DNA of 64,000 nucleotides, taken from positions 83,765 to 147,764 of the forward strand of contig WGCY01000009.1 of NCBI GenBank assembly GCA_015493525.1, given 5' to 3'. The notes beneath the pieces were generated by a model. The model saw only the letters and a list, made by a program, of their open reading frames with translations. It did not search any database and was not told the DNA's origin. Of the stretch, positions 49,473-57,149 are shown piece by piece. The translations under genes and the position numbers were made by a program. Numbering within the stretch: position 1 is the first letter of the stretch; each line of letters opens with the position of its first letter. This DNA is from Bacteroidales bacterium. GTDB taxonomy: Bacteria > Bacteroidota > Bacteroidia > Bacteroidales > F082.

Positions 49473-49793
49473 ATGGAAAACAACAACAATCCGCAACAGA
49501 ATCAGATTAACATTGAGCTGAGTGAGGAAATGGCCGAGGGCGTTTACTGTAACCTTGCCATCATTACGCATTCGCATGCCGAGTTTGTTGTGGATTTTGT
49601 GAAACTCATGCCCGGTGCCCCCAAAGCCAAAGTTAAATCACGCATTATTCTGACGCCCGAACATGCCAAAAGGCTTTACAAAGCCTTGCAGGACAACATT
49701 CGGAAGTTTGAAGCCATGCATGGCCCCATCAAAGAAGACCCGGACGGGGGATTACCGCCATTCTCTATGGGCGGGCCTACGGCACAGGCATAA
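49473..49793 (+). CDS. DUF3467 family protein
   Basis: 106 aa from ATG 49473 (MENNNNPQQNQINIEL); the upstream extension lies in the rpoC terminator. The protein matches DUF3467 by pattern: EGVYCNLAIITHSHAEFVVDF, PGAPKAKVKSRIILTPEHAKRLYKAL. These are short beta-rich proteins of unknown function usually found after rpoC in Bacteroidota. A bidirectional terminator follows. Confidence 0.85.
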   Translation: MENNNNPQQNQINIELSEEMAEGVYCNLAIITHSHAEFVVDFVKLMPGAPKAKVKSRIILTPEHAKRLYKALQDNIRKFEAMHGPIKEDPDGGLPPFSMGGPTAQA

Positions 49794-49796
49794 AAC

Positions 49797-49830
49797 AAAA
49801 AAGGCGGTTTCTATGGAAATCGCCTTTTTT
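49797..49830. terminator. Bidirectional intrinsic terminator
   Basis: A-run, GGCGGTTTC/GAAATCGCC stem (one G-T pair), T-run; between the convergent DUF3467 and hydrolase genes. Confidence 0.85.
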
Positions 49831-49833
49831 GTT

Positions 49834-50778
49834 TCAAATAATCCCTTTCTCTTTCAGAAATGCTTCCAGCTTCCGTAAAACTTTTTCCCGTACCGGTTTT
49901 TTGGAAAGCAACAGGTCGTGCAATCCTCCCTCAAAAGAGACTGTTTCCACATTTTCCCCTATGACATGGGAATAGCGTTCAATGTCGTTTACATTCAGTA
50001 CCGCATCGGCATCCTGCATTTCAGGTTTGTAATTGCCTGGTTTTACACTTCTGGCCGAATGCATGACCAGGACAGGACAGGCAATGTCCAACCCTTTTTG
50101 TAGCTCTTTCTGTGCAGTGTAGATTCCTTTAATCCAGCTGGTATGGATTTTAAACCCGGCATCGGGTTTCAGTTTCAGGTCATAGTCCCATTCACCGAAA
50201 TGGCTTTTGTGCAGGCTGTAACCATATCCTTTGTCCAGTCCAACAGGAGAGGACAGGCCTGGAAAAGTTCCTGCGAGGGCAGCCATCAAAGGAAGAAATG
50301 TCTTTTTTAAGACAACAGGTACGTTAAATTCAAAAAACGGACTGTTAAGGATGACGGCATCCCCCGGACTGTCGTTTCTGTGGTCGTGGGCATATAACGC
50401 GGCGATCAATCCGCCTGTGGAATGGCCGACCAGTACCAGCTTCTCATTTTTTTCTTCTTCGCGGATAATAGCGACAGCTCTGTCAATCTCCTCAAAGTAT
50501 TCGCGGATATCATGGAAATCATTGGGTTTTTGATGGGGCAAAATGGAGCGGCCGTATTTGCGCAGTTCCAAGGCATAGAAATTCAGTCCCTGCCCGTTGG
50601 CCCACTTCGCAAAATGTTCCTGAAAAAAGTAATCGTTGAACCCGTGAAGGTACAACAGCGATTTTTTAGAAGGCGATGTGGCTTTTTTCTCAATCAGAGT
50701 GGCGACAACTTCACCTTCTTCATCAGGCTTTAGCTGTAAAGTCTGGAAAGTATAACCGGCTTTTTTTTGTTTTTCCAT
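49834..50778 (-). CDS. Alpha/beta hydrolase (S33 / monoglyceride-lipase-like)
   Basis: 314 aa, no signal peptide. LYLHGFNDYFFQ (oxyanion region), nucleophile GHSTGG at about residue 120, and the catalytic Asp/His region (CPVLVMHSARSVKPG, FEGGLHDLLLSKKPVR) fit a serine hydrolase of the Hydrolase_4 group. Substrate unknown; esterase or lysophospholipase are the likely options. Confidence 0.82.
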   Translation of the reverse strand: MEKQKKAGYTFQTLQLKPDEEGEVVATLIEKKATSPSKKSLLYLHGFNDYFFQEHFAKWANGQGLNFYALELRKYGRSILPHQKPNDFHDIREYFEEIDRAVAIIREEEKNEKLVLVGHSTGGLIAALYAHDHRNDSPGDAVILNSPFFEFNVPVVLKKTFLPLMAALAGTFPGLSSPVGLDKGYGYSLHKSHFGEWDYDLKLKPDAGFKIHTSWIKGIYTAQKELQKGLDIACPVLVMHSARSVKPGNYKPEMQDADAVLNVNDIERYSHVIGENVETVSFEGGLHDLLLSKKPVREKVLRKLEAFLKEKGII

Positions 50779-50879
50779 GATTTAACTATTAGTGAAGAGG
50801 CATCCCTAAAGCCATTCATCTTGGCGGTAAGGAGCTTCAATTCACAAATATAAGGAATAATATTACAGAAAGGATACTT

Positions 50880-51149
50880 TTAATCCGACAGGGCATTTTT
50901 TGTCATAATGCGGATATTGCGCCTGCTGATGGGACTTTTTTTGGCGTAGGCTATTTCTTCATCCAATTTTGTATTGCTGTGGCAGGAGCCTCCGGCACAT
51001 GCCAGCCTTTTTCCGGTCTTCGGGTCACGAATGGAACTGGAACATTGCTTTTTAAACTGCCCGTTTTTCAGGAAAAACATTTTAATGGCAAAGCCCGAAA
51101 AGGCCAGTGTCAACAGTGCAATGGAAAGAAGAAATAATTTAATAAACAT
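50880..51149 (-). CDS. Small membrane protein with conserved cysteines
   Basis: 89 aa: one N-terminal membrane span (KLFLLSIALLTLAFSGFAI), then KKQCSSSIRD and CAGGSC (three Cys), then a basic tail. Members with the same layout occur widely in Bacteroidota. The single span plus Cys cluster resembles NqrM, the Na+-NQR maturation factor, but the similarity is too weak to assign. A TACTTTTG -7 element lies at 51170-51177 on the minus strand, about 20 bases upstream. Confidence 0.65.
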   Translation of the reverse strand: MFIKLFLLSIALLTLAFSGFAIKMFFLKNGQFKKQCSSSIRDPKTGKRLACAGGSCHSNTKLDEEIAYAKKSPISRRNIRIMTKNALSD

Positions 51150-51353
51150 ATTTAGCTTTTTAGATATTGCAAAAGTAGGTATTATTTTTAAGAGCGGCTC
51201 AAAAAACCAATATATTTATTCTATGAAAAGTACAGTTAACCGAATGACAATCTTTTAATACCCGACAAAATTTTATTCGTGTATTCGTGGCGGTGTTTGA
51301 AAATAGAATGGCCCGTATCCGTTTTGGGAGTCCACGCCCGAAGCAGAACCTGT

Positions 51354-52109
51354 TTAGCTTCCTGTCTTACAAAATTCGTAGCAAACAATCGCCGTGGCCA
51401 CGGCAGCATTGAGCGACTCGGCACCGGCACCGGGAGCTGCAGGTATCCGAAAAGGCCTGTCAATAAAAGGATAAAGCGTTTTTGAAATGCCATGGGCTTC
51501 ACTTCCAATCAACAAAATGCCTTTCCCCGGCTTTGCTGCCTTCCGGATGTCTTTGCCATTTAGCACCGCACCAAAAACCTTCAAATCTCCCGGCTTATTG
51601 CCTAACCATGCCGCCAAATTCGTATAATGCACCCGCACCCTTGCCAGCGAACCCATGGTAGCCTGTACCACTTTAGGGTTAAAGGCATCCACCGTCTCCC
51701 CCGAGCAGACAATGTCCTTTATCCCAAACCAGTCAGCTGTACGAATGATGGTGCCCAGATTCCCGGGGTCTTTGATGTTGTCCAAGCCCAGTACGTAATT
51801 GTTAATCAGTGAAATATCAGGCGTTGTAACATTTGGTTTCTCCACTATGGCCAACACTTCCGAAGGATTTTTTAAAGCCGAAATCTTTTCCATCTCCTTT
51901 AAAGAAACGACTTCACTTTTTATCCCCGAAAATTTTGCTTCATGTTCTGTCAGCCACTTTTCCGTGGCATACAGTTGTATTACCTTCAATGGGCCTGAAA
52001 TAAAATCCAGCACATTAACGGTGCCTTCGGCGAGAAACTGCCCGTATTTTCTCCGGAATTTGTTTTGGTGCAGCGACCTTAAATATTTGCTATTGCCTTT
52101 ACTCAGCAT
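51354..52109 (-). CDS. SpoU/TrmH family RNA 2'-O-methyltransferase
   Basis: 251 aa. N-terminal substrate-binding (SpoU_sub_bind) domain (RKYGQFLAEGTVNVLDF) and C-terminal knotted SPOUT domain with motif 1 NIKDPGNLGTIIRTADWFG, motif 2 GSEAHGIS, and a motif 3 variant PAAPGAGAESLNAAVA. Domain order as in RlmB/TsnR-type rRNA methyltransferases. It lies 82 bases downstream of the rpsF-rpsR-rplI operon on the same strand. The 51150-51353 gap upstream of the small membrane protein holds nothing beyond that gene's promoter. Confidence 0.87.
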   Translation of the reverse strand: MLSKGNSKYLRSLHQNKFRRKYGQFLAEGTVNVLDFISGPLKVIQLYATEKWLTEHEAKFSGIKSEVVSLKEMEKISALKNPSEVLAIVEKPNVTTPDISLINNYVLGLDNIKDPGNLGTIIRTADWFGIKDIVCSGETVDAFNPKVVQATMGSLARVRVHYTNLAAWLGNKPGDLKVFGAVLNGKDIRKAAKPGKGILLIGSEAHGISKTLYPFIDRPFRIPAAPGAGAESLNAAVATAIVCYEFCKTGS

Positions 52110-52191
52110 GATGCGAAGATATAAAAAAAGCCCTCTTCCAAACGAAAAGGGCCTTTTGAGGTTTGTTATTTGAATTTTGGAATTTCCAAAT

Positions 52192-52641
52192 TTATTCTGC
52201 TTTCACATCCAATGCCAGTTCAACGACAATGTCTTTGTGCAATTTGATGGTCGCTTTGTATTCTCCCACCTCTTTGATGGCTTCACCGCTGATTTCAATT
52301 TTCTTACGGTCAACTTCCAGTTTTTTCTGTTCTTTAATCGCATCGGCAATCATAATGTTGTTCACCGAACCAAAAATTTTACCTTTGGTACTGGCCTTCA
52401 CGCCAATAGTCAGCTGGGTGCCTTCCAGTACTTTGGCCAGCGATTCGGCTTCTTTTCTGATTTTTTCCTCCTTGTAAGCCTGTTGTTTTTTTACTTCGGC
52501 CACCACTTTCTTGGCGGGAGTAGTAGCAACGATAGCCATTCCCTTAGGAATCAAAAAGTTGCGGGCGTAACCATCTTTCACGGTAACAAGGTCATTCTTA
52601 TAACCCAGTCCGGTAATATCTTTCTTTAAAATAATCTCCAT
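52192..52641 (-). CDS. rplI: Ribosomal protein bL9
   Basis: 149 aa: N-terminal domain MEIILKKDITGLGYKNDLVTVKDGYARNFLIPKG-type fold, long connecting helix (KKVVAEVKKQQAYKEEKIRKEAE) and C-terminal rRNA-binding domain. Third gene of rpsF-rpsR-rplI. Unlike the first two, it has a strong Shine-Dalgarno. Confidence 0.95.
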   Translation of the reverse strand: MEIILKKDITGLGYKNDLVTVKDGYARNFLIPKGMAIVATTPAKKVVAEVKKQQAYKEEKIRKEAESLAKVLEGTQLTIGVKASTKGKIFGSVNNIMIADAIKEQKKLEVDRKKIEISGEAIKEVGEYKATIKLHKDIVVELALDVKAE

Positions 52642-52649
52642 TGTAATTT

Positions 52650-52655
52650 CCTCCC
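52650..52655 (-). promoter_or_regulatory. Strong Shine-Dalgarno of rplI
   Basis: GGGAGG on the minus strand, eight bases before the rplI ATG. Confidence 0.7.
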
Positions 52656-52657
52656 TT

Positions 52658-52924
52658 TTATTTTAATAAGTCAGCAACATAAGGCATCAAAGCAAGGTGA
52701 CGGGCCCTTTTCACGGCCTTGGCCACTTTTCTCTGGTATTTTGTCGAAGTGCCCGTAATGCGGCGGGGCAGTATTTTGCCTTGTTCGTTAACAAAACGGA
52801 GCAAAAAGTCCGCATCTTTATAGTCGATGTATTTGATGCGGTTTTTCTTAAACCGGCAGTATTTTTTCTTGGTCGTATCTACTGCAATCGGTGTTAAATA
52901 TCTGATATCTGAATTCTGTGCCAT
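52658..52924 (-). CDS. rpsR: Ribosomal protein bS18
   Basis: 88 aa. [18 protein letters not shown], the [22 protein letters not shown] core and the C-terminal HLALMPYV are conserved. bS18 pairs with bS6 on the platform and, with bS21, shields the anti-Shine-Dalgarno in Bacteroidota. Confidence 0.95.
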   Translation of the reverse strand: MAQNSDIRYLTPIAVDTTKKKYCRFKKNRIKYIDYKDADFLLRFVNEQGKILPRRITGTSTKYQRKVAKAVKRARHLALMPYVADLLK

Positions 52925-52957
52925 GATTTTAATTTTTAAGTTTAAATAGCGAAATGA

Positions 52958-53329
52958 TTAGGCTTTGGCTTCTGTAGCTTTTTCTTCTTTTTTGCTGTCT
53001 GCAAATTTCTTACGCCGTTTTTCCGAATAAGCAATAGCATGTTTGTCCAGTTTTACGGTCAAAAAACGCATCACTCTCTCGTCGCGTTTCAGCAGCACTT
53101 CCAGCTTCTCGATATACGCGCCTTCTACCCTGTATTCAAACAGATTATAAAATCCTGTCGATTTTTTTTGAATGGGATACGCCAGTTTGCGCATGCCCCA
53201 GTTCTCACGGTTCACAATCTCACCACCGTTGTCCGTGATGAGCTTCTCGTAAGTCTTTACCGCTTCCTTTACCTGATCTTCAGATAAAACGGGAGTTAAA
53301 ATGAAAACGGTTTCATACTGATTTACCAT
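52958..53329 (-). CDS. rpsF: Ribosomal protein bS6
   Basis: 123 aa with the ferredoxin-like S6 core ([38 protein letters not shown]) and a charged Lys/Glu-rich tail ([19 protein letters not shown]). First gene of the rpsF-rpsR-rplI operon. Confidence 0.95.
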   Translation of the reverse strand: MVNQYETVFILTPVLSEDQVKEAVKTYEKLITDNGGEIVNRENWGMRKLAYPIQKKSTGFYNLFEYRVEGAYIEKLEVLLKRDERVMRFLTVKLDKHAIAYSEKRRKKFADSKKEEKATEAKA

Positions 53330-53372
53330 CTTTTTGTTAATTAGTTAATGATTAATAATAAATTTCGGAGTG

Positions 53373-53380
53373 CAAAAGTA
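53373..53380 (-). promoter_or_regulatory. -7 element for rpsF-rpsR-rplI
   Basis: Reads TACTTTTG on the minus strand, 43 bases before the rpsF start codon. Confidence 0.5.
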
Positions 53381-53453
53381 GAAAAAATTTGATTACACAA
53401 CAGTTTTTTTGTTGATTTTATGTCCTTTACGGCCAATTTGATGGGTATTGTCT

Positions 53454-53647
53454 TTTGGGCGGCCTTCCCGCAAGGCTTTCACGGGCTGTCCACTTTAGTC
53501 CCGTCGCCAAAAGCCATGTTGCGCAACGGCCGGCGGGTAGCTCCCCTGTCGCTCTCCCCGGCCTGCTACACATTGGCTTTTGCCGCCGGGAGCTGCCGTT
53601 CCCATCCCTGCCGCAAAGAAACGAGGGGGTGAAGCTGGGACGAAGAG
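53454..53647 (-). repeat. Conserved intergenic element, copy B
   Basis: Close to the copy at 60888-61079 in inverted orientation. Shared blocks include CTTCGTCCCA, CACCCCCTCGTTTCTT, GCGGCAGGGATGG, AAAGCCAATGTGTAGCAGG, GAGCGACAGGGGAGCTAC, CGGCCGTTGCGCAACATGG, GACAGCCCGTGA and GCCGCCCA. Many GC-rich inverted blocks suggest RNA structure. It is linked through about 50 bases to the 11-bp array at 53700. Confidence 0.75.
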
Positions 53648-53699
53648 ACGAAGAGAAATTGAGAAACAGTACCAGCCTCCTCAAACTTTATCAACCATT

Positions 53700-53985
53700 T
53701 GACTATTGAATGACAATCATTTGACAACTACCTGACCATTGTTTAACTATTGAATGACAACCGTCTGACCATTGTTTAACTATTGAATGACAACCGTCTG
53801 ACCATTGTTTAACTATTGAATGACAACCGTCTGACCATTGAATGACTATTGAATGACGACTGCCTGACTATCGAATGACCATCGAATGACCACTGCCTGA
53901 CTATTGAATGACAACCGCCTGACCATTGTTTGACCATTGTTTGACAACCGCCTGACCATTGAATTACAATTGTTTGACTATTGAA
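53700..53985 (+). repeat. 11-bp-period tandem array, 26 units
   Basis: Twenty-six consecutive units, each exactly 11 bases, of the form TGAC-A/C/T-A-T/C-x-G/C-x-x. Main variants are TGACAACCGTC, TGACCATTGTT, TAACTATTGAA and TGACTATTGAA. Within it a 33-bp super-unit (three variants in fixed order) repeats three times. No spacing error occurs in 286 bases. It ends 11 bases before the wecB stop codon (wecB is on the minus strand). Confidence 0.9.
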
Positions 53986-53996
53986 TAACCTGTCTC

Positions 53997-55139
53997 TCAG
54001 CTTCCCAGCATTGTTTCTGCAATAAACTCCGCCGCTTTTCCATCGCCAAACAAAGGCGGAAACTGTATTTCTTTACCCGCATGGCTGAAATGGTCAAAAG
54101 CACCCATTATCTTTTTTTTGTCCGCATTCACAACAATACCGCAGCCCTGCTCCACAATCTCCTTCCACTCGGTCTCTGTCCTCAGGATAATGGCCGGTTT
54201 TTCAAAAAAGTAAGCCTCTTTCTGTACGCCGCCCGAATCGGTGAAAACCATTTCACAACGGCTTTCCAACATGATCATATCAAGAAAGGAAACCGGTGGG
54301 ATAAGCCGGATGTTTTCTTCCTGTTGCAGCTGCTGGTAAAGCCGGCTGTCCAGGTTCTTGTCCAAAAGTTTGGCAGTGCGCGGGTGCAACGGCAGCAAAA
54401 GCGTTGTCTGGCTCTCCTGCGAAATTTCCAGAAAAGCTTCAAAAATGGCATTCAGCCGTTCGGGCTGGTCGGTGTTGTTGTCGCGGTGAACGGTAGCAAG
54501 GAAAAAAGGTTTGCCTTCCAACAGTTGTGTTTTCAGGATGTTACTTTTCTCTTCGGCTATCTCCCGGAAATAGAGGCTGTTGTCGTACATCACGTCGCCA
54601 CAGTGAAAGATTCCCGGATGGTCAGCTGTGAAAGGGGGCTGGTTGTCTTTGTCAAATCCCTCATGGATAAGGTTCCGCAGGCCGGTTTCTGTGGGCGAAA
54701 AGAGCAGGGTAGAAGCATGGTCGGCCATAATGCGGTTAATCTCTTCGGGCATGCTTTTGTTAAACGAACGCAAGCCGGCTTCAATATGAACAATGGGAAC
54801 GTGAATTTTGGAAGCGGCAATGGTACCGGCAAGTGTGGAGTTGGTATCACCGTAAAGCACCAGATAATCGGGTTTTTCGCGAAGCAGGATTTCTTCTACA
54901 CCCGTTATCATGCCGGCAGTCTGTACACCGTGGCTGCCACTGCCGATGTTCAGGTTGTAGTTCGGTTCGGGAATACTCAGCTCATCAATAAATACCTGCG
55001 ACATGTTGGCATCGTAATGCTGGCCGGTATGGACGATGACTTCCCGAACTTTATCGGAAAACTTATTTTTTATGGCCCGGCTTAACGCCGCCGCTTTTAT
55101 AATTTGCGGCCGTGCACCGATGAGGGTTACAATTTTCAT
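53997..55139 (-). CDS. wecB: UDP-N-acetylglucosamine 2-epimerase (non-hydrolysing)
   Basis: 380 aa. GARPQIIKAAALSRA at the N-terminus, HTGQHYDANMSQVF, GDTNSTLAGTIAA, HIEAGLRSFN, EEINRIMADHAS and the C-terminal FTDSGGVQKEAYF UDP-binding segment are all present. It converts UDP-GlcNAc to UDP-ManNAc for surface polysaccharides. It lies alone between the repeat array and AT-rich accessory DNA. Confidence 0.93.
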   Translation of the reverse strand: MKIVTLIGARPQIIKAAALSRAIKNKFSDKVREVIVHTGQHYDANMSQVFIDELSIPEPNYNLNIGSGSHGVQTAGMITGVEEILLREKPDYLVLYGDTNSTLAGTIAASKIHVPIVHIEAGLRSFNKSMPEEINRIMADHASTLLFSPTETGLRNLIHEGFDKDNQPPFTADHPGIFHCGDVMYDNSLYFREIAEEKSNILKTQLLEGKPFFLATVHRDNNTDQPERLNAIFEAFLEISQESQTTLLLPLHPRTAKLLDKNLDSRLYQQLQQEENIRLIPPVSFLDMIMLESRCEMVFTDSGGVQKEAYFFEKPAIILRTETEWKEIVEQGCGIVVNADKKKIMGAFDHFSHAGKEIQFPPLFGDGKAAEFIAETMLGS

Positions 55140-55277
55140 GCTGGGTCGTGATTTAAAGGATTGGGTTACTGTCTTTCATTTCATCCGGAAGTGTTTCAAA
55201 AAGTATTTGATTTTCCATTTTATTCTGCTTAGTGTTTTAATATTTCCATTAATTCTTTATTTAAATATAAATTTTCT

Positions 55278-55484
55278 CTACCTATTTTCTCTGATTTCAG
55301 AACTATCCTTTGCTTCTTGTAATACCACAGCATTAATCAACATTGCCTGATTAGAAATTGTCTTTGCTATGCCTTTTAATTCGCCAAGAGATTGTGATGT
55401 TTTACTCAACTGTCTAAGTATTTTAACCGTTTCAACCTTTTATCTTTCAGGTGGTAATTTTTTAAGTTGTTTTATATGTCCCAT
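55278..55484 (-). pseudogene. Remnant of a Fic-family protein N-terminal domain (Fic_N)
   Basis: On the minus strand, 69 codons in one frame from an ATG (MGHIKQLKKLPPER) with a TAA at codon 15, then LGELKGIAKTISNQAMLIN and VLQEAKDSSEI before homology stops. This matches the Fic_N domain that precedes Fic (AMP-transferase) domains, where the usual text is close to ELKGxAKxIPNQxxLIN and QEAKxSSEIENI. The catalytic HPFxxGNG domain is absent. It is a truncated, dead relic in the otherwise gene-free 55140-55712 stretch. Confidence 0.7.
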
Positions 55485-55676
55485 TTTATCCCATATCATT
55501 TAAATATGTCCTAAAAATACAAAAACAAGTTCACATTGTAAAATTGTGGCGTTTTTCGTCTTACATTAAGCGGAACGAACGGTGAGTATATGAGGCGTTG
55601 GGCGTTTTGGAACACCTAACTTTCAATTTACTATGCCGTTTATTTATATTCACAATAGTTTAATTTAACTATCTTT

Positions 55677-55709
55677 CGCCCAATGACTTATATACATTGT
55701 TGTAGGGCG
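55677..55709. repeat. Imperfect palindrome after the GNAT gene (attC-like)
   Basis: CGCCC/GGGCG and AATG/CATT arms with a GTTGTA bulge on one side and a 9-base loop. It lies four bases after the GNAT stop codon in the gene's direction. The one-sided bulge is reminiscent of folded attC sites, but the core does not fit GTTRRRY. Confidence 0.4.
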
Positions 55710-55712
55710 TTT

Positions 55713-56222
55713 TTATTTATTACTCAATTTATAATATCTATGCTCGTCAAAAAACTTTTCGTTTTTAAAAACAGCCATTTTGAATATTCCTTCTTTTTCA
55801 AATCCATTTTTTTCAAGAACTTTCATAGAAGCTGTATTATATTCAAAAACTCCTGTATAAATTCTATTCAGGTTAAGTGTATTAAAACCATAAACAGTTA
55901 TTAATTCCACAGCTTTTGTAGCAATTCCCATTCCCCAATAAGGCTCTCCTATCCAATATCCAATTTCAGCTGATTTTCGGTAAACATCTTTTTGGATAAT
56001 TAATCCAATTACACCACAGAGTTTGCCATTATATTCTATTCCAAAATTTTGTTTTGGGTTTTCCTGTTCCGTTAGTTTTATAAAAAAATCTGCATCATTC
56101 TCATTGTATGGATAGGGAAAATAATCTCTTAAATTGTCCCAAATTTTTTTGTTATTTGCAAGTTTTGCCAATTCCGATTTATCTGATAAATTAAGTGGTC
56201 TTATTTTAATTTTTTCTTTCAT
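55713..56222 (-). CDS. GNAT N-acetyltransferase (RimJ/RimL-like)
   Basis: 169 aa. IRPLNLSDKSELAKLANN start, the acetyl-CoA loop GYWIGEPYWGMGIATKAVEL and C-terminal NTASMKVLEKNGFEKEG are textbook for this family, which acetylates protein N-termini or small amines. The gene is AT-rich relative to its neighbours and is bracketed by inverted copies of GTTGTAGGGC (55699 and 56250 ends), suggesting it arrived as a single-gene unit. Confidence 0.88.
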   Translation of the reverse strand: MKEKIKIRPLNLSDKSELAKLANNKKIWDNLRDYFPYPYNENDADFFIKLTEQENPKQNFGIEYNGKLCGVIGLIIQKDVYRKSAEIGYWIGEPYWGMGIATKAVELITVYGFNTLNLNRIYTGVFEYNTASMKVLEKNGFEKEGIFKMAVFKNEKFFDEHRYYKLSNK

Positions 56223-56304
56223 TGTTAATTCAAGTTAAATGCCCTACAACTTATTTATATACACACGCTCACTATCAAAAAAAGGCAGGGCGTTTTCTGT
56301 CTGC

Positions 56305-57006
56305 TTATTCCAAGATGTTTTCATCCGCAAAGCTATAGTAATTATCATTTCCCACGATGATATGGTCCAATACCGGGATTTCCAGTGCTTTGCCGGCTTC
56401 CTGCAGCTTTTTGGTGAGTCGGATATCGTTTTCGCTGGGCTTCAGGTTGTTGGATGGATGGTTGTGTGCCAGAATCATGGAAGAGGCGTTGTGATCCAGT
56501 GCCAGCTTGAAGATTTTCTTGGGGTCGACCACCGTACCGGCTACGCCGCCCCGGCTTATGTTCAGCTTCCGGATGACTTTGTTGGCCCTGTCCAGCAAGA
56601 CAACGAAAAAAGCCTCATAATAATTGTCGGTAAGGTCGGGGAGCAGCAGGTCATACGCATCGCGGCTGGAGGTAATTTTGGCCTGCCGGATAACTCTTTC
56701 GGCTACCCTGCGCTTGCCCAGCTCCAACGCGGCCATTATGCTGATGGCTTTGGCTTTGCCCATTCCGCGGAAGCGGGAAAGCTCTTCGATACTCAGCTTG
56801 GAGAACTCTATGAGGTTATTGTCGGTAGCCTCTAACATGCGCTGCGCCAGTTGTACGGCAGATTCATTGCTGTTTCCGGAGCCAATCAGCAGGGCTATCA
56901 ATTCGGCATTGCTCAGGGCGTTTTTGCCTTTGAGGAGCATTTTCTCACGCGGGCGGTCATCTTCTGCCCACTGGTTTATCGGCTGGTTATGGGGTTTTGT
57001 CGGCAT
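56305..57006 (-). CDS. radC: RadC family JAMM-domain protein
   Basis: 233 aa. The N-terminal helix-hairpin-helix region (LSIEELSRFRGMGKAKA) is followed by the MPN/JAMM metal site (Glu, then AHNHPSNNLKPSENDIRLT with H-x-H and Asp). Originally named for DNA repair, but that role is doubtful; the biochemical function is unknown. The TATCTTTG element (57012-57019, minus strand) sits only five bases before the ATG. Confidence 0.9.
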   Translation of the reverse strand: MPTKPHNQPINQWAEDDRPREKMLLKGKNALSNAELIALLIGSGNSNESAVQLAQRMLEATDNNLIEFSKLSIEELSRFRGMGKAKAISIMAALELGKRRVAERVIRQAKITSSRDAYDLLLPDLTDNYYEAFFVVLLDRANKVIRKLNISRGGVAGTVVDPKKIFKLALDHNASSMILAHNHPSNNLKPSENDIRLTKKLQEAGKALEIPVLDHIIVGNDNYYSFADENILE

Positions 57007-57011
57007 AATGA

Positions 57012-57019
57012 CAAAGATA
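57012..57019 (-). promoter_or_regulatory. -7 element of radC (near-leaderless)
   Basis: Reads TATCTTTG on the minus strand, ending five bases before the radC ATG, so transcription would begin about at the start codon. Confidence 0.5.
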
Positions 57020-57040
57020 AGAAAAATGGGGATAAAGTCG

Positions 57041-57095
57041 GAAGTGGGAAGTCAGAAGTCAGAAGTCAGAAGTCAGAAGACGGAAGTCGGAAGTT
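57041..57095. repeat. 7-bp tandem repeat
   Basis: About eight units of GAAGTCA, the outer ones diverged (GAAGTGG, GAAGACG, GAAGTCG). Simple repeat in the gap upstream of radC. Confidence 0.8.
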
Positions 57096-57149
57096 GTTGA
57101 TGCCTGAATAGCGTTGACCGTTTTTATCTGGTCGATTTCATTTTTCCAT

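Noticed and set aside
51150..51353. Minus-strand frame 51236-51508 as a gene
   Set aside because: It mostly overlaps the methyltransferase gene in another frame and has no family features; the rest of the gap seems empty.
53700..53985. The tandem array as a CRISPR
   Set aside because: Units are 11 bases with no unique spacers and no cas genes are present.
54081..55085. 334-codon plus-strand frame opposite wecB
   Set aside because: wecB has full family motifs on the other strand; this is its shadow.
57041..57095. 7-bp repeat as a regulatory array
   Set aside because: Simple slippage-type repeat with diverged edges; nothing ties it to a regulator.
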